The translations under genes were made by a program, and so were the position numbers. Below the pieces are notes generated by a model. The model was given only the letters and a program-made list of their open reading frames with translations, was not told where the DNA came from and did not search any database. Shown piece by piece: positions 1-6,104 of a stretch of 6,104 nt of DNA (position 1 is its first letter; each line of letters opens with the position of its first letter). Source of the DNA: Dysgonomonas sp. (GTDB lineage Bacteria > Bacteroidota > Bacteroidia > Bacteroidales > Dysgonomonadaceae). The DNA lies in assembly GCA_003523545.1 (NCBI GenBank), contig DQAM01000420.1, positions 1 to 6,104 on the forward strand, written 5' to 3'.

Positions 1-1721
1 TCAGGATTAAGATAAAAACCAAACCTGCCGAGGTGTGCGAAATGATGGTATGTGAAGCCATTTATCTGGAAGGAGGTGAACCAACCGTAAATGAAAACAT
101 CCAATGGGAAGTAATGGTGTATTCCGGGAAAATGAAAAAAGATGAGGATGGCAACGAAATAGAAGAGTCCAAAACCTATAAACTTGTAGATGTTAAGCTC
201 GAAAAAAGTACGTTAGGTAAACTCGAAGGAAAACCCTTGAGTGACAAAAAAGATGCAAATCCGGAAGAAGTTTTTAAAATAAAAGGCAACAAGATCTGCT
301 TCAATGTTCCCAAAGAATGGGGACAGAAGGAAGTCCGTTTCATGGCAAGCCTTAATGAGGGGGAAGAAGATTTGTTAGCCATCAGTCAGAAGATTAAAGT
401 AAAAGATCATATTGTGGCTGCATTTTTCAGGATAAACCCTAATGAGGCAAAGCAACGGACTATACAAGGCATAGAAGGTGGTGAAAAGAACTACAAAAAT
501 CTTATAGGTCCTGTACATCATCATCAAGGAATGTACAGAACAGGGGATAGGTATTTCATTTCGGGTAGTACTGATAAAGATACCCCGTCTTATACTTATA
601 TGATAGATGAAAAAGAGAATGGTAACCATATCCATAAAAAATCAGTTTTGTTTAATGAAGGTGTACTGAAATATTACCGGCATGCGGGTGGTATGCAGAT
701 AGCTAAAGGACTTATGGCTATCGGAATAGAAGAATATAACTATGGTCTGTTGGGTCTGTTCGGATCAGCCGTACATCAACGGTCGGTTGTTTGTTTCTTT
801 GATGCGGAAAAAGGAACAGAATTTAAAAAATTACGAATAATAAAAGACGATGAATATAAAAATAAAATTAAAAAACTAAGGAATGAGTATAAAGACAAAG
901 ATAAATCTTTGACTGAAAAAAAATTGGATGATTTGGTAAAATCTGATAATAAATATAGCCTTTTAGAATCAAGTGATTATGCCTCGGCTGTCGGGATTGT
1001 TTATAAAGAAAACTTATATTCAGAAAATTTAGACGAGGAAGAATTAGATAAAAAAAAATCAGGAAAATATTATGTAGTTAGCCGGGGAGGAAAACAGGGG
1101 GTACGTTTCTATGAAATAAGTGAAGACAAAGAGAGTATAAATGCAATAAGTACTATAGAAGAGCCTTTTGTTGGTGAATTCCAAAATGTCAATCTCCATC
1201 TGAACGAATGTGGAGAAATATATATGTTTGGTATGGGAAAATCACAGATGGGTGGTGTAGATACTTGTAAAATATATCAGGTAAATATTTTGCAAGGACG
1301 TGCTATGATCAGTTCTGTATGGATTAATGAATCCGGGGAAATAGAGTTGACATATTATCGGTATGAAAATGAAAAAAACAAACTGGTATTTACATGTGAA
1401 AATGACACGTCTTTCCACTGGGCATCCTGTATTCATATGGAAAATAGGAATCTGATAGGTAATAACAAAGGTCTTAGTACAGATTTGATCGGTCAAAGCT
1501 TCGAACAGGGATTTCAGGGCAAATTCACGATATATACTATTAATAAGGAAACCATTTATTATCACATACGTGAAGATCTGGCTAGGAGAGACTATCTCCG
1601 TGAAGGCTCACCCGGTAATTTTTATAATTACAAACAACAGGATAAATACCGTATTCCACTGACTCCACAGCTCAGGTGTTATTGTTTTACAGAAGACGAT
1701 TTCAAAGGGGATACAAAATAA
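1..1721 (+). CDS. Large beta-propeller-like protein with Ig-like segment, 5' partial; candidate polymorphic effector
   Basis: The frame is open to the left edge, so the real start is outside the window; the GTG at 33 is only the first possible internal start (numbering below counts from it). Residues ~1-130 are beta-rich and look like an Ig-like/beta-sandwich domain. Residues ~140-508 carry features I associate with propeller folds: a histidine cluster (H162-H164), HAGGM at 217-221, FQNVNLHLN starting at 383, and a blade-like FHWASCIHM from 461 ending in GKFTIYTINKE. A Lys/Glu-rich insertion (about residues 266-312) interrupts it. The last ~55 residues are a variable tail closing with RCYCFTEDDF. 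No catalytic motif, signal peptide or toxin domain is recognisable here. The stop is 19 bp before WG1, suggesting an operon. Its C-terminal ~100 codons are duplicated twice downstream, which suggests a polymorphic effector or surface protein. The coding call is secure; the fold is by eye and the function is inference. Confidence 0.85.
   Translation, partial: RIKIKTKPAEVCEMMVCEAIYLEGGEPTVNENIQWEVMVYSGKMKKDEDGNEIEESKTYKLVDVKLEKSTLGKLEGKPLSDKKDANPEEVFKIKGNKICFNVPKEWGQKEVRFMASLNEGEEDLLAISQKIKVKDHIVAAFFRINPNEAKQRTIQGIEGGEKNYKNLIGPVHHHQGMYRTGDRYFISGSTDKDTPSYTYMIDEKENGNHIHKKSVLFNEGVLKYYRHAGGMQIAKGLMAIGIEEYNYGLLGLFGSAVHQRSVVCFFDAEKGTEFKKLRIIKDDEYKNKIKKLRNEYKDKDKSLTEKKLDDLVKSDNKYSLLESSDYASAVGIVYKENLYSENLDEEELDKKKSGKYYVVSRGGKQGVRFYEISEDKESINAISTIEEPFVGEFQNVNLHLNECGEIYMFGMGKSQMGGVDTCKIYQVNILQGRAMISSVWINESGEIELTYYRYENEKNKLVFTCENDTSFHWASCIHMENRNLIGNNKGLSTDLIGQSFEQGFQGKFTIYTINKETIYYHIREDLARRDYLREGSPGNFYNYKQQDKYRIPLTPQLRCYCFTEDDFKGDTK
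828..970 (+). other. Lys/Glu-rich, A-rich insertion inside the propeller-like region
   Basis: The codons here encode a highly charged stretch (repeated K, E, D with L/Y spacing), predicted helical or coiled rather than beta, within otherwise beta-rich sequence. Base composition is markedly A-rich, with an A8 run at 916-923; an A9 run follows at 1050-1058 in a second small charged loop (DEEELDKKKSGK). It is probably an inter-blade loop insertion. The reading frame remains intact through it. Confidence 0.55.
1434..1519 (+). repeat. 86-bp direct repeat, copy A (inside the full-length gene)
   Basis: These 86 bases are identical to 5663-5748 (offset 4229 bp, same codon phase). Similarity continues at lower identity on both sides: upstream to about 1407 (TSFHWASC codons) and downstream to about 1548, after which the sequences diverge. 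The repeat encodes the HMENRNLIGNNKG...FEQGFQG segment that opens the C-terminal tail. Confidence 0.95.
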
Positions 1722-1740
1722 TAAATAAAAAGAAAAGAAC

Positions 1741-3519
1741 ATGAAAAGAACTATCACATTATATTTTTTTCTTATAGGCTTCTTTACACTCTTCGGACAG
1801 GATTCCTCTTACAGACTGATGACTATCGAAGGAAAATTCGTAAGCGAACATAGCTACAGATATATTAGCCGTACAGGAAAAGCAGTTTTAAATGGTCAGG
1901 AAGTCTTTCTGGATACTTTAGGTAACATATTGATAACCAGTCCATATGAAAATATGATATGGCAGAGAATATCCAATGCATCTGGAGTCCAGCATTTGTA
2001 TGGTGCACGTGGAGGAAAATGGGCTGTACTCAACTCCCGTCTCGAACCTGTAACAGGATTTGAATACGAAAAAATTGAAAAAGTACATGCAGAAATAGCT
2101 AAGGTTCGTAAAAACGGGTTATGGGGAGCTGTCGATATGTATGGAAATGAGATAGTCCCTTGTATATATGAGTTCATTGACGAGTTTACAGGAGATTTTA
2201 CTATAGTACGTAATAATAGTAAGGCAGAAGCAGGAGTTATTTACAAAAACGGTAAATTGGTTGTTCCTATGTCAGGGGCAAATGAACTCAGGTCTTTTCA
2301 ATTTAAAGACCATCGGCTCATTGCTGTAAAGCTAGGCTGGAATTGGAAGATAATAGACAATACTGGTAAAACTATTCTTTCATTTGAAGATGGAGAAGTA
2401 TATAGCTCTAATAGTCCCGATGATCCCTTCTCGACTATCCTTGGTGATAATCTCCATTTGGGTGCTATTGATAGAGTATCGGGACAAGTTATCATAGAAC
2501 CTGCATATGACAAAATAGATATTTTCCCTCAAGGAGCCATTGCTTTCAACCGCGAAAAAGGAATGTATTCGTTTTTCAATTCAAAGGGAGAACTAAAACT
2601 GACTTCAAAAAATGAAATTGACAAGACAAAGAGTGGTCTTGAAATTCAAAATGATTCAGCTATATTCGATTATAATTATGAAGGAAAAGTCACGAAAATT
2701 TTAAGTAAAGATGACTTTTATCATGCTCAAGGTGATTTTCGGGATTGGAGGACGAGGTTATGGGGTTATTCTGATGGAAAGAAACTGATTATTCCTTGTC
2801 AGTATAACCTTTTAAATAACATTGATGGCTCTCATTTTGAAGTAAAGAAGAATGACAAATATGGTATTATCGACATAAATAATAAAGTAATATTACCGAT
2901 AAAATATGACTATATAGATATAGTAGCTTATAACCGATGTATAATAGAGAAGGATGAGAAAAATGCCCTTTCCGATTGGCACGGCAAGCAATTGACACCA
3001 ATGATTTATTATAATATTAATCCTACGCCTTTCGACTCTACCTTGTTTATTGTTACCAGATATAAAGATAATAAATGGGGTATACGAGATATAGACGGTA
3101 AACAGGTAGTTCCTGATATTTATTCGCAACAGGAGTCGGATATCCGCTTTACTATTGCTGATAATTATATGGGCTACGGTTATTATCTGGTATTACGTGA
3201 TGGCAAGTGCGGTATACTCAATGCTAGAACTTATAAAGAAGAGATTCCCTGCAAATCATACCGTTATGTAGAGAAAACAAGTCCTCATATAGCTATTCTT
3301 GGTGAAGGAAATAAGTGCGGAGCCATTGTAGCCACCAATCAAGGATTGAAAAGAATACCCAGCATATATGATACAATAAAGATATTAGCCAATGGAGCTA
3401 TTACAGCCCAAAAGGATGGTAAATGGGGAGTAATAGACGAGAATAACAATCCAGTTATTCCTTTTGAGAACAAAATCATCGAACAGTATTACAATGATAT
3501 ATTGATTGTAGGGAAATAG
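1741..3519 (+). CDS. Exported WG-repeat protein (WG1)
   Basis: The product has 592 residues. The N-terminus is a signal peptide (Lys/Arg at 2-3, hydrophobic 5-19, likely cleavage before Q20 in LFGQDSS) with no lipobox cysteine, so I expect periplasmic or extracellular location. The rest is about 14 imperfect WG repeats (~35-45 residues each) of the form KxGKWGVIDxxGxxVIPxxYD; clear ones are KNGLWGAVDMYGNEIVPCIY, NDKYGIIDINNKVILPIKY and KDGKWGVIDENNNPVIPF at the end. WG repeats are widespread in Bacteroidota and generally of unknown function; they are thought to be binding scaffolds. The ATG at 1741 is supported by the signal peptide and follows an A-rich leader without a clear Shine-Dalgarno, as usual in Bacteroidota. 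It lies 19 bp after the upstream gene, so is probably co-transcribed. By layout it may be the partner or immunity protein of that gene; this is inference. Confidence 0.93.
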   Translation: MKRTITLYFFLIGFFTLFGQDSSYRLMTIEGKFVSEHSYRYISRTGKAVLNGQEVFLDTLGNILITSPYENMIWQRISNASGVQHLYGARGGKWAVLNSRLEPVTGFEYEKIEKVHAEIAKVRKNGLWGAVDMYGNEIVPCIYEFIDEFTGDFTIVRNNSKAEAGVIYKNGKLVVPMSGANELRSFQFKDHRLIAVKLGWNWKIIDNTGKTILSFEDGEVYSSNSPDDPFSTILGDNLHLGAIDRVSGQVIIEPAYDKIDIFPQGAIAFNREKGMYSFFNSKGELKLTSKNEIDKTKSGLEIQNDSAIFDYNYEGKVTKILSKDDFYHAQGDFRDWRTRLWGYSDGKKLIIPCQYNLLNNIDGSHFEVKKNDKYGIIDINNKVILPIKYDYIDIVAYNRCIIEKDEKNALSDWHGKQLTPMIYYNINPTPFDSTLFIVTRYKDNKWGIRDIDGKQVVPDIYSQQESDIRFTIADNYMGYGYYLVLRDGKCGILNARTYKEEIPCKSYRYVEKTSPHIAILGEGNKCGAIVATNQGLKRIPSIYDTIKILANGAITAQKDGKWGVIDENNNPVIPFENKIIEQYYNDILIVGK

Positions 3520-3520
3520 T

Positions 3521-3745
3521 TGTATAAAGGATACCTCTTTCAAATGGGCATCGTGTATCCATATGGGTGACAACAGAGAAAATGCACCATCCGAAGACTT
3601 AATTACCCAAGATAAGGATAACGGCTTCGAGGGCAAATTTACTTTGTATGTAGTTAATAGAGAGGTTTTAAAACACAGGAAGGTAGAAAAGAACTTTATC
3701 CATTGTCATTCATTCAGGGAGGATGAATGGCAGGAAGAAATATAA
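3521..3745 (+). pseudogene. Detached C-terminal tail copy 1 (diverged orphan cassette or remnant)
   Basis: Starting within 2 bases of the WG1 stop, this frame encodes CIKDTSFKWASCIHM, matching CENDTSFHWASCIHM of the large upstream gene, then a diverged blade ending GFEGKFTLYVVNRE, a short different tail, and a closing HCHSFREDEW that matches RCYCFTEDDF in position. Homology begins upstream of the first in-frame ATG (3563), and no GTG/TTG start precedes it, so as it stands only a 60-residue product from 3563 could be made conventionally. The frame is free of stops throughout and ends in its own TAA 19 bp before WG2. It may be a truncated duplicate, or a silent cassette that is expressed only after recombination into the full-length gene. 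Confidence 0.75.
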
Positions 3746-3764
3746 ACTATAAAATGAATACCCG

Positions 3765-5624
3765 ATGAATAAGATAATAATATTGCTGTTGTGCTTTTTG
3801 CTGCCGGCAACGGCTTTCACTCAAAACAGAAGAAACATAGAATACCAGTACCAGTTGATACGAACAGACGGAACGCTTGTCTCCGGGAAATATGCTTATA
3901 TTAGCTCACCACAGAGAGGAAAAGCTCTTTTCGCCATGAATGGTAAAGTAGGATTTTTAGACTTATTGGGGCAGGTTCTGTTGCCTCCGACATTTGATTA
4001 TCTCACTATTGAAAATAATAAGTATCTGGAAGGAATGTTTGCACCATTTAATTCGGAAGAAAAATGCGCATTAATGAATAACCGTTTCGAGGTTATTACT
4101 CCCTATATTTATGATAGCTTTAAGAAGAGAGCACATAATCTAATAGTGGCAAGAAAAGGAGAATATTTAGGAATTCTTGATACTTTGGGCAATGAACTTA
4201 CTCCTTTTATTTATGATCGTGTAGGGTACAACGACAATGGTTTTCTTCCTGTGGAAAAAGACGGGAAAGTCGGAGTCATTTACAAAAACGGTAAACAGGT
4301 TATCCCCTTCACTGAGGTCCGGCACACATTCAGACTTGACCGGAGTACTAAAGAACCGGGGTTGATTTCAGTTGTAATAGATGAAAAACGTGGACTTATC
4401 GACAGTACCGGACGGGAAGTATTACCTTTTATATACGAGTTTATAGGGGATGAGTATGGAGTAGATTTGTTACATTTAGTAAAAAAATATAAAACATTTG
4501 ATAGTAAAGCAGAAAGAGGAGTAGCAGACCCGAAAGGAAATATTATCCTCGAGCCTATTTACGAAGAAGTGAAAATCTTCGACAAGGGTATTATTACCAT
4601 GAAGGACAGTATGTATTATTTCTTTGACTTGCAAGGCAACTTGAAACTGACATCCCACAGAGATATAGGACCATCCATCTATTCTTGTATTGCAATATAT
4701 GGAGGTCACCCTGTGCAGTTTTACGATTGCGAAGGTAACCTCCTCAGCCCTCTTGAAAAAAAGCCATCTATACCTGAATCCAAATACTGGTGGCCATTTA
4801 CAGATAAAGAGACAGGTCTTAAGGGATACAGGGATATTGCAACCGGCGAGGTGCTTATACCGGCTCAATACGAAGATGTTTTCCATATCTATGATATACC
4901 CCGATGGTTGAGTTTCGTAACTCTTAAAGGAAAGAAAGGTATCATCGACATAAAAGGTAACGTCGTAATACCTATCGAGCATCAGGATATACTCAGTCTC
5001 GACAGTGAACGTTGCATCCTCGTGAAAAATAAGAAAAAAATGTTAGTAGATTATCAAGGAAATATGTTGACCGGTTATGATTTCAACTATATTGATACAA
5101 TGGGTTACGGTTCAACCTCCAGAGACAGTTCTTCGGTCCATGTGGTTTTGCCTATTTATGAAGTTATTAAAGGTAATCATTGCGGTATTATAGACCGTAA
5201 TGGTAAAGAATTTGTACCATGTATATACGACTATCGTAGAGACCACAATGGTAATGTAACACTATTTGATGTATTGTCTGCTGGCAAGATAGTAGTGAAA
5301 AAAAAAGGTAAATACGGACTTATCGATCAACACACCGGACAAGTATTGGCTCCCTGTCAGTACGATGAACTACAAGAGGATAATAGGAGATTAGGATATA
5401 TATTCGTAAAGAAAAAAGCAAAATGGGGGGTTCTCGATAAAACTGGAAAAGAAATACTACCCTGCATTTATCCGCACGTTCCGTACGTATTAAAAAACGG
5501 AACTATAATTGTGGAGGATGGCGAACAAAAAGGTGTTGCCGACCTCAATGGCAATATTGTAATACCTATCGAATACGAAGAAATAGATATTTACCACGGT
5601 GATATCCTTCGGGTGGTGAAATAG
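3765..5624 (+). CDS. Exported WG-repeat protein (WG2), paralogue of WG1
   Basis: The product has 619 residues with a signal peptide (hydrophobic 4-18, probable cleavage near ATAFTQ/N at residues 17-20). Cys10 lies too early in the hydrophobic core to be a convincing lipobox. About 15 WG repeats follow; clear ones are KDGKVGVIYKNGKQVIPF, LKGKKGIIDIKGNVVIPI, KKGKYGLIDQHTGQVLAPCQY and KKAKWGVLDKTGKEILPCIY. It is colinear with WG1: both share the GVIYKNGK repeat, an odd central repeat (MYYFFDLQGNLKLTS here, MYSFFNSKGELKLTS in WG1), and a closing DILxVxK. It arose by duplication but has since diverged well beyond the flanking 86-bp repeat. An A9 run at 5298-5306 lies within a KKKG codon stretch. 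It starts 19 bp after the tail-1 stop, with no visible promoter. Role as partner of tail 1 is inferred from position only. Confidence 0.93.
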   Translation: MNKIIILLLCFLLPATAFTQNRRNIEYQYQLIRTDGTLVSGKYAYISSPQRGKALFAMNGKVGFLDLLGQVLLPPTFDYLTIENNKYLEGMFAPFNSEEKCALMNNRFEVITPYIYDSFKKRAHNLIVARKGEYLGILDTLGNELTPFIYDRVGYNDNGFLPVEKDGKVGVIYKNGKQVIPFTEVRHTFRLDRSTKEPGLISVVIDEKRGLIDSTGREVLPFIYEFIGDEYGVDLLHLVKKYKTFDSKAERGVADPKGNIILEPIYEEVKIFDKGIITMKDSMYYFFDLQGNLKLTSHRDIGPSIYSCIAIYGGHPVQFYDCEGNLLSPLEKKPSIPESKYWWPFTDKETGLKGYRDIATGEVLIPAQYEDVFHIYDIPRWLSFVTLKGKKGIIDIKGNVVIPIEHQDILSLDSERCILVKNKKKMLVDYQGNMLTGYDFNYIDTMGYGSTSRDSSSVHVVLPIYEVIKGNHCGIIDRNGKEFVPCIYDYRRDHNGNVTLFDVLSAGKIVVKKKGKYGLIDQHTGQVLAPCQYDELQEDNRRLGYIFVKKKAKWGVLDKTGKEILPCIYPHVPYVLKNGTIIVEDGEQKGVADLNGNIVIPIEYEEIDIYHGDILRVVK

Positions 5625-5629
5625 ATTAG

Positions 5630-5890
5630 ATGATGACTTCTTTTCATTGGGCATCTTGTAGCCATATGGAAAATAGGAATCTGATAGGTAATAACAAAGG
5701 TCTTAGTACAGATTTGATCGGTCAAAGCTTCGAACAGGGATTTCAGGGAAAATTCACGATATATACTATAAATAAAGAGACAGAAAAGAAAAAAATACAC
5801 ATTCCCGAGAATAAAAAAGCGAGTTATATAGACTCTCAAATTAAATGTAATTTTTTCACCGAACCAGAGTTTGGAGAAGATAAAAAATAG
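5630..5890 (+). CDS. Detached C-terminal tail copy 2 (orphan cassette)
   Basis: This frame of 86 codons starts with tandem ATGATG five bases after the WG2 stop; an in-frame TAG at 5627 means it cannot extend further upstream. TSFHWASCSHM and the following ~37 residues match the large gene at 1407-1548 almost exactly, including 86 identical bases. The remaining ~35 residues (from EKKKIHIPENKKAS on) differ completely from the full-length gene's tail until the shared closing motif KCNFFTEPEF. It has no signal peptide and represents about one propeller blade, so it is unlikely to work alone as a secreted protein. It ends 16 bp before WG3. I read it as an orphan tail cassette; a decaying duplicate is the alternative. 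Whether it is translated is unknown. Confidence 0.75.
   Translation: MMTSFHWASCSHMENRNLIGNNKGLSTDLIGQSFEQGFQGKFTIYTINKETEKKKIHIPENKKASYIDSQIKCNFFTEPEFGEDKK
5663..5748 (+). repeat. 86-bp direct repeat, copy B (inside detached tail 2)
   Basis: Identical, including all synonymous positions, to 1434-1519 in the full-length gene, in the same orientation and same codon phase. Recombination between the two copies would remove 4229 bp and leave an intact reading frame carrying the tail-2 C-terminus directly upstream of WG3. Confidence 0.95.
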
Positions 5891-5906
5891 TAAAAACACC
5901 TAAGAC

Positions 5907-6104
5907 ATGAAGATAAAATCGATTATAAGCATTATTTGGCTATTATTTGTAAGCTATTCAGCTTTGTGGGGACAGTATCCACCCTACCAAAGGCTAATGA
6001 CTGTCGAAGGAAAAAATGTCGATAATAATATTTATACTTCACTGAGATTTAATCATGGCATATTAGATGGGAAAATAGTATACTTGTCTCGTCCTAAAAT
6101 AAGT
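5907..6104 (+). CDS. Third exported WG-repeat protein (WG3), 3' partial
   Basis: An ATG at 5907 opens a frame that runs to the window edge (66 codons seen). It begins with a signal peptide (Lys at 2 and 4, hydrophobic 6-20, likely cleavage before Q23 in ALWGQYPP). The mature start YQRLMTVEGKNV aligns with YRLMTIEGKFV of WG1 and YQLIRTDGTLV of WG2, followed by LDGKIVYL, the equivalent of the first WG-like repeat (LNGQEVFL in WG1). No full WG repeat is inside the window, so identity rests on colinearity with the two complete paralogues and on position 16 bp after a tail cassette. It resembles WG1 more than WG2 at the N-terminus. Confidence 0.85.
   Translation, partial: MKIKSIISIIWLLFVSYSALWGQYPPYQRLMTVEGKNVDNNIYTSLRFNHGILDGKIVYLSRPKIS

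Noticed and set aside
33..35. GTG at 33 as the true start of the large gene
   Set aside because: The frame is open to the window's left edge and the residues before it (RIKIKTKPAE) read as natural protein sequence; no signal peptide or leader fits a start here.
513..524. His triplet (H162-H164) as a metal-binding catalytic site
   Set aside because: No supporting acidic or His partners in a known motif; more likely part of a blade signature.
3505..3530. Programmed frameshift joining WG1 to the detached tail 1
   Set aside because: The tail is in the +1 frame and the sequence near the stop (gggaaatag) does not form a convincing slippery site for that shift; tail 2 also has an in-frame stop at 5627, so fusion is not a conserved feature.
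3765..3824. WG2 as a lipoprotein through Cys10 (LLLC)
   Set aside because: The hydrophobic segment continues past Cys10 (FLLPATAF) and the h-region before it is too short; WG1 and WG3 have no cysteine in this region.
4690..4911. Second + strand open frame inside WG2
   Set aside because: Out-of-frame shadow of the WG repeats without recognisable protein features.
4476..4982. Reverse-strand open frame of 168 codons
   Set aside because: It lies wholly opposite the WG2 repeats, which are clearly coding on the + strand; no independent domain or start context is visible.
5591..5899. Reverse-strand open frame of 102 codons, with a sister at 1242-1565
   Set aside because: Both are antisense to the duplicated tail; their similarity to each other is just the 86-bp repeat read backwards.
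1..6104. Insertion sequence, integrase site, CRISPR array, tRNA or intrinsic terminator
   Set aside because: I found no transposase-like protein, no short regularly spaced repeats, no tRNA-like fold, and no GC-rich stem followed by a T run in the short intergenic gaps.

Overview
The window is AT-rich, all identifiable genes are on the + strand, and it looks like a Bacteroidota (Bacteroidales-type) genome. The evidence is A-rich leaders without a clear Shine-Dalgarno, signal peptides of the '...G/T-Q' type, and long WG-repeat proteins. No taxon can be fixed more precisely from the sequence. I see no tRNA, rRNA, CRISPR, insertion sequence, or strong terminator.

Layout: (1) positions 1-1721 hold the 3' part of a large gene whose start lies outside the window. 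Its product has an Ig-like/beta-sandwich segment followed by a region that resembles a beta-propeller, ending in a blade-like C-terminal tail. (2) 1741-3519 is an exported WG-repeat protein (WG1). (3) 3521-3745 is a detached, diverged copy of the C-terminal tail of gene 1. (4) 3765-5624 is a second exported WG-repeat protein (WG2), a colinear paralogue of WG1. (5) 5630-5890 is a second detached tail copy, sharing 86 bp of perfect identity with gene 1. (6) 5907 to the window end is the start of a third WG paralogue (WG3). Gaps between a tail and the next WG gene are only 16-19 bp, and between a WG stop and the next tail only a few bases, so the whole set is probably one transcript.

The window is therefore a tandem array: full-length gene with tail 0 + WG1, then tail 1 + WG2, then tail 2 + WG3, with a unit period of about 2.0-2.1 kb. 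Each tail sits immediately upstream of its own WG gene. This is the layout of polymorphic toxin or effector loci that keep orphan C-terminal cassettes with partner (often immunity) genes downstream of a complete gene. Here the conserved start of each tail would let homologous recombination swap tail plus WG partner into the full-length gene. The alternative is that the tails are leftovers of tandem duplication and the WG genes are a growing partner family. The effector/partner roles are inferred from layout, not from a recognised toxin domain.
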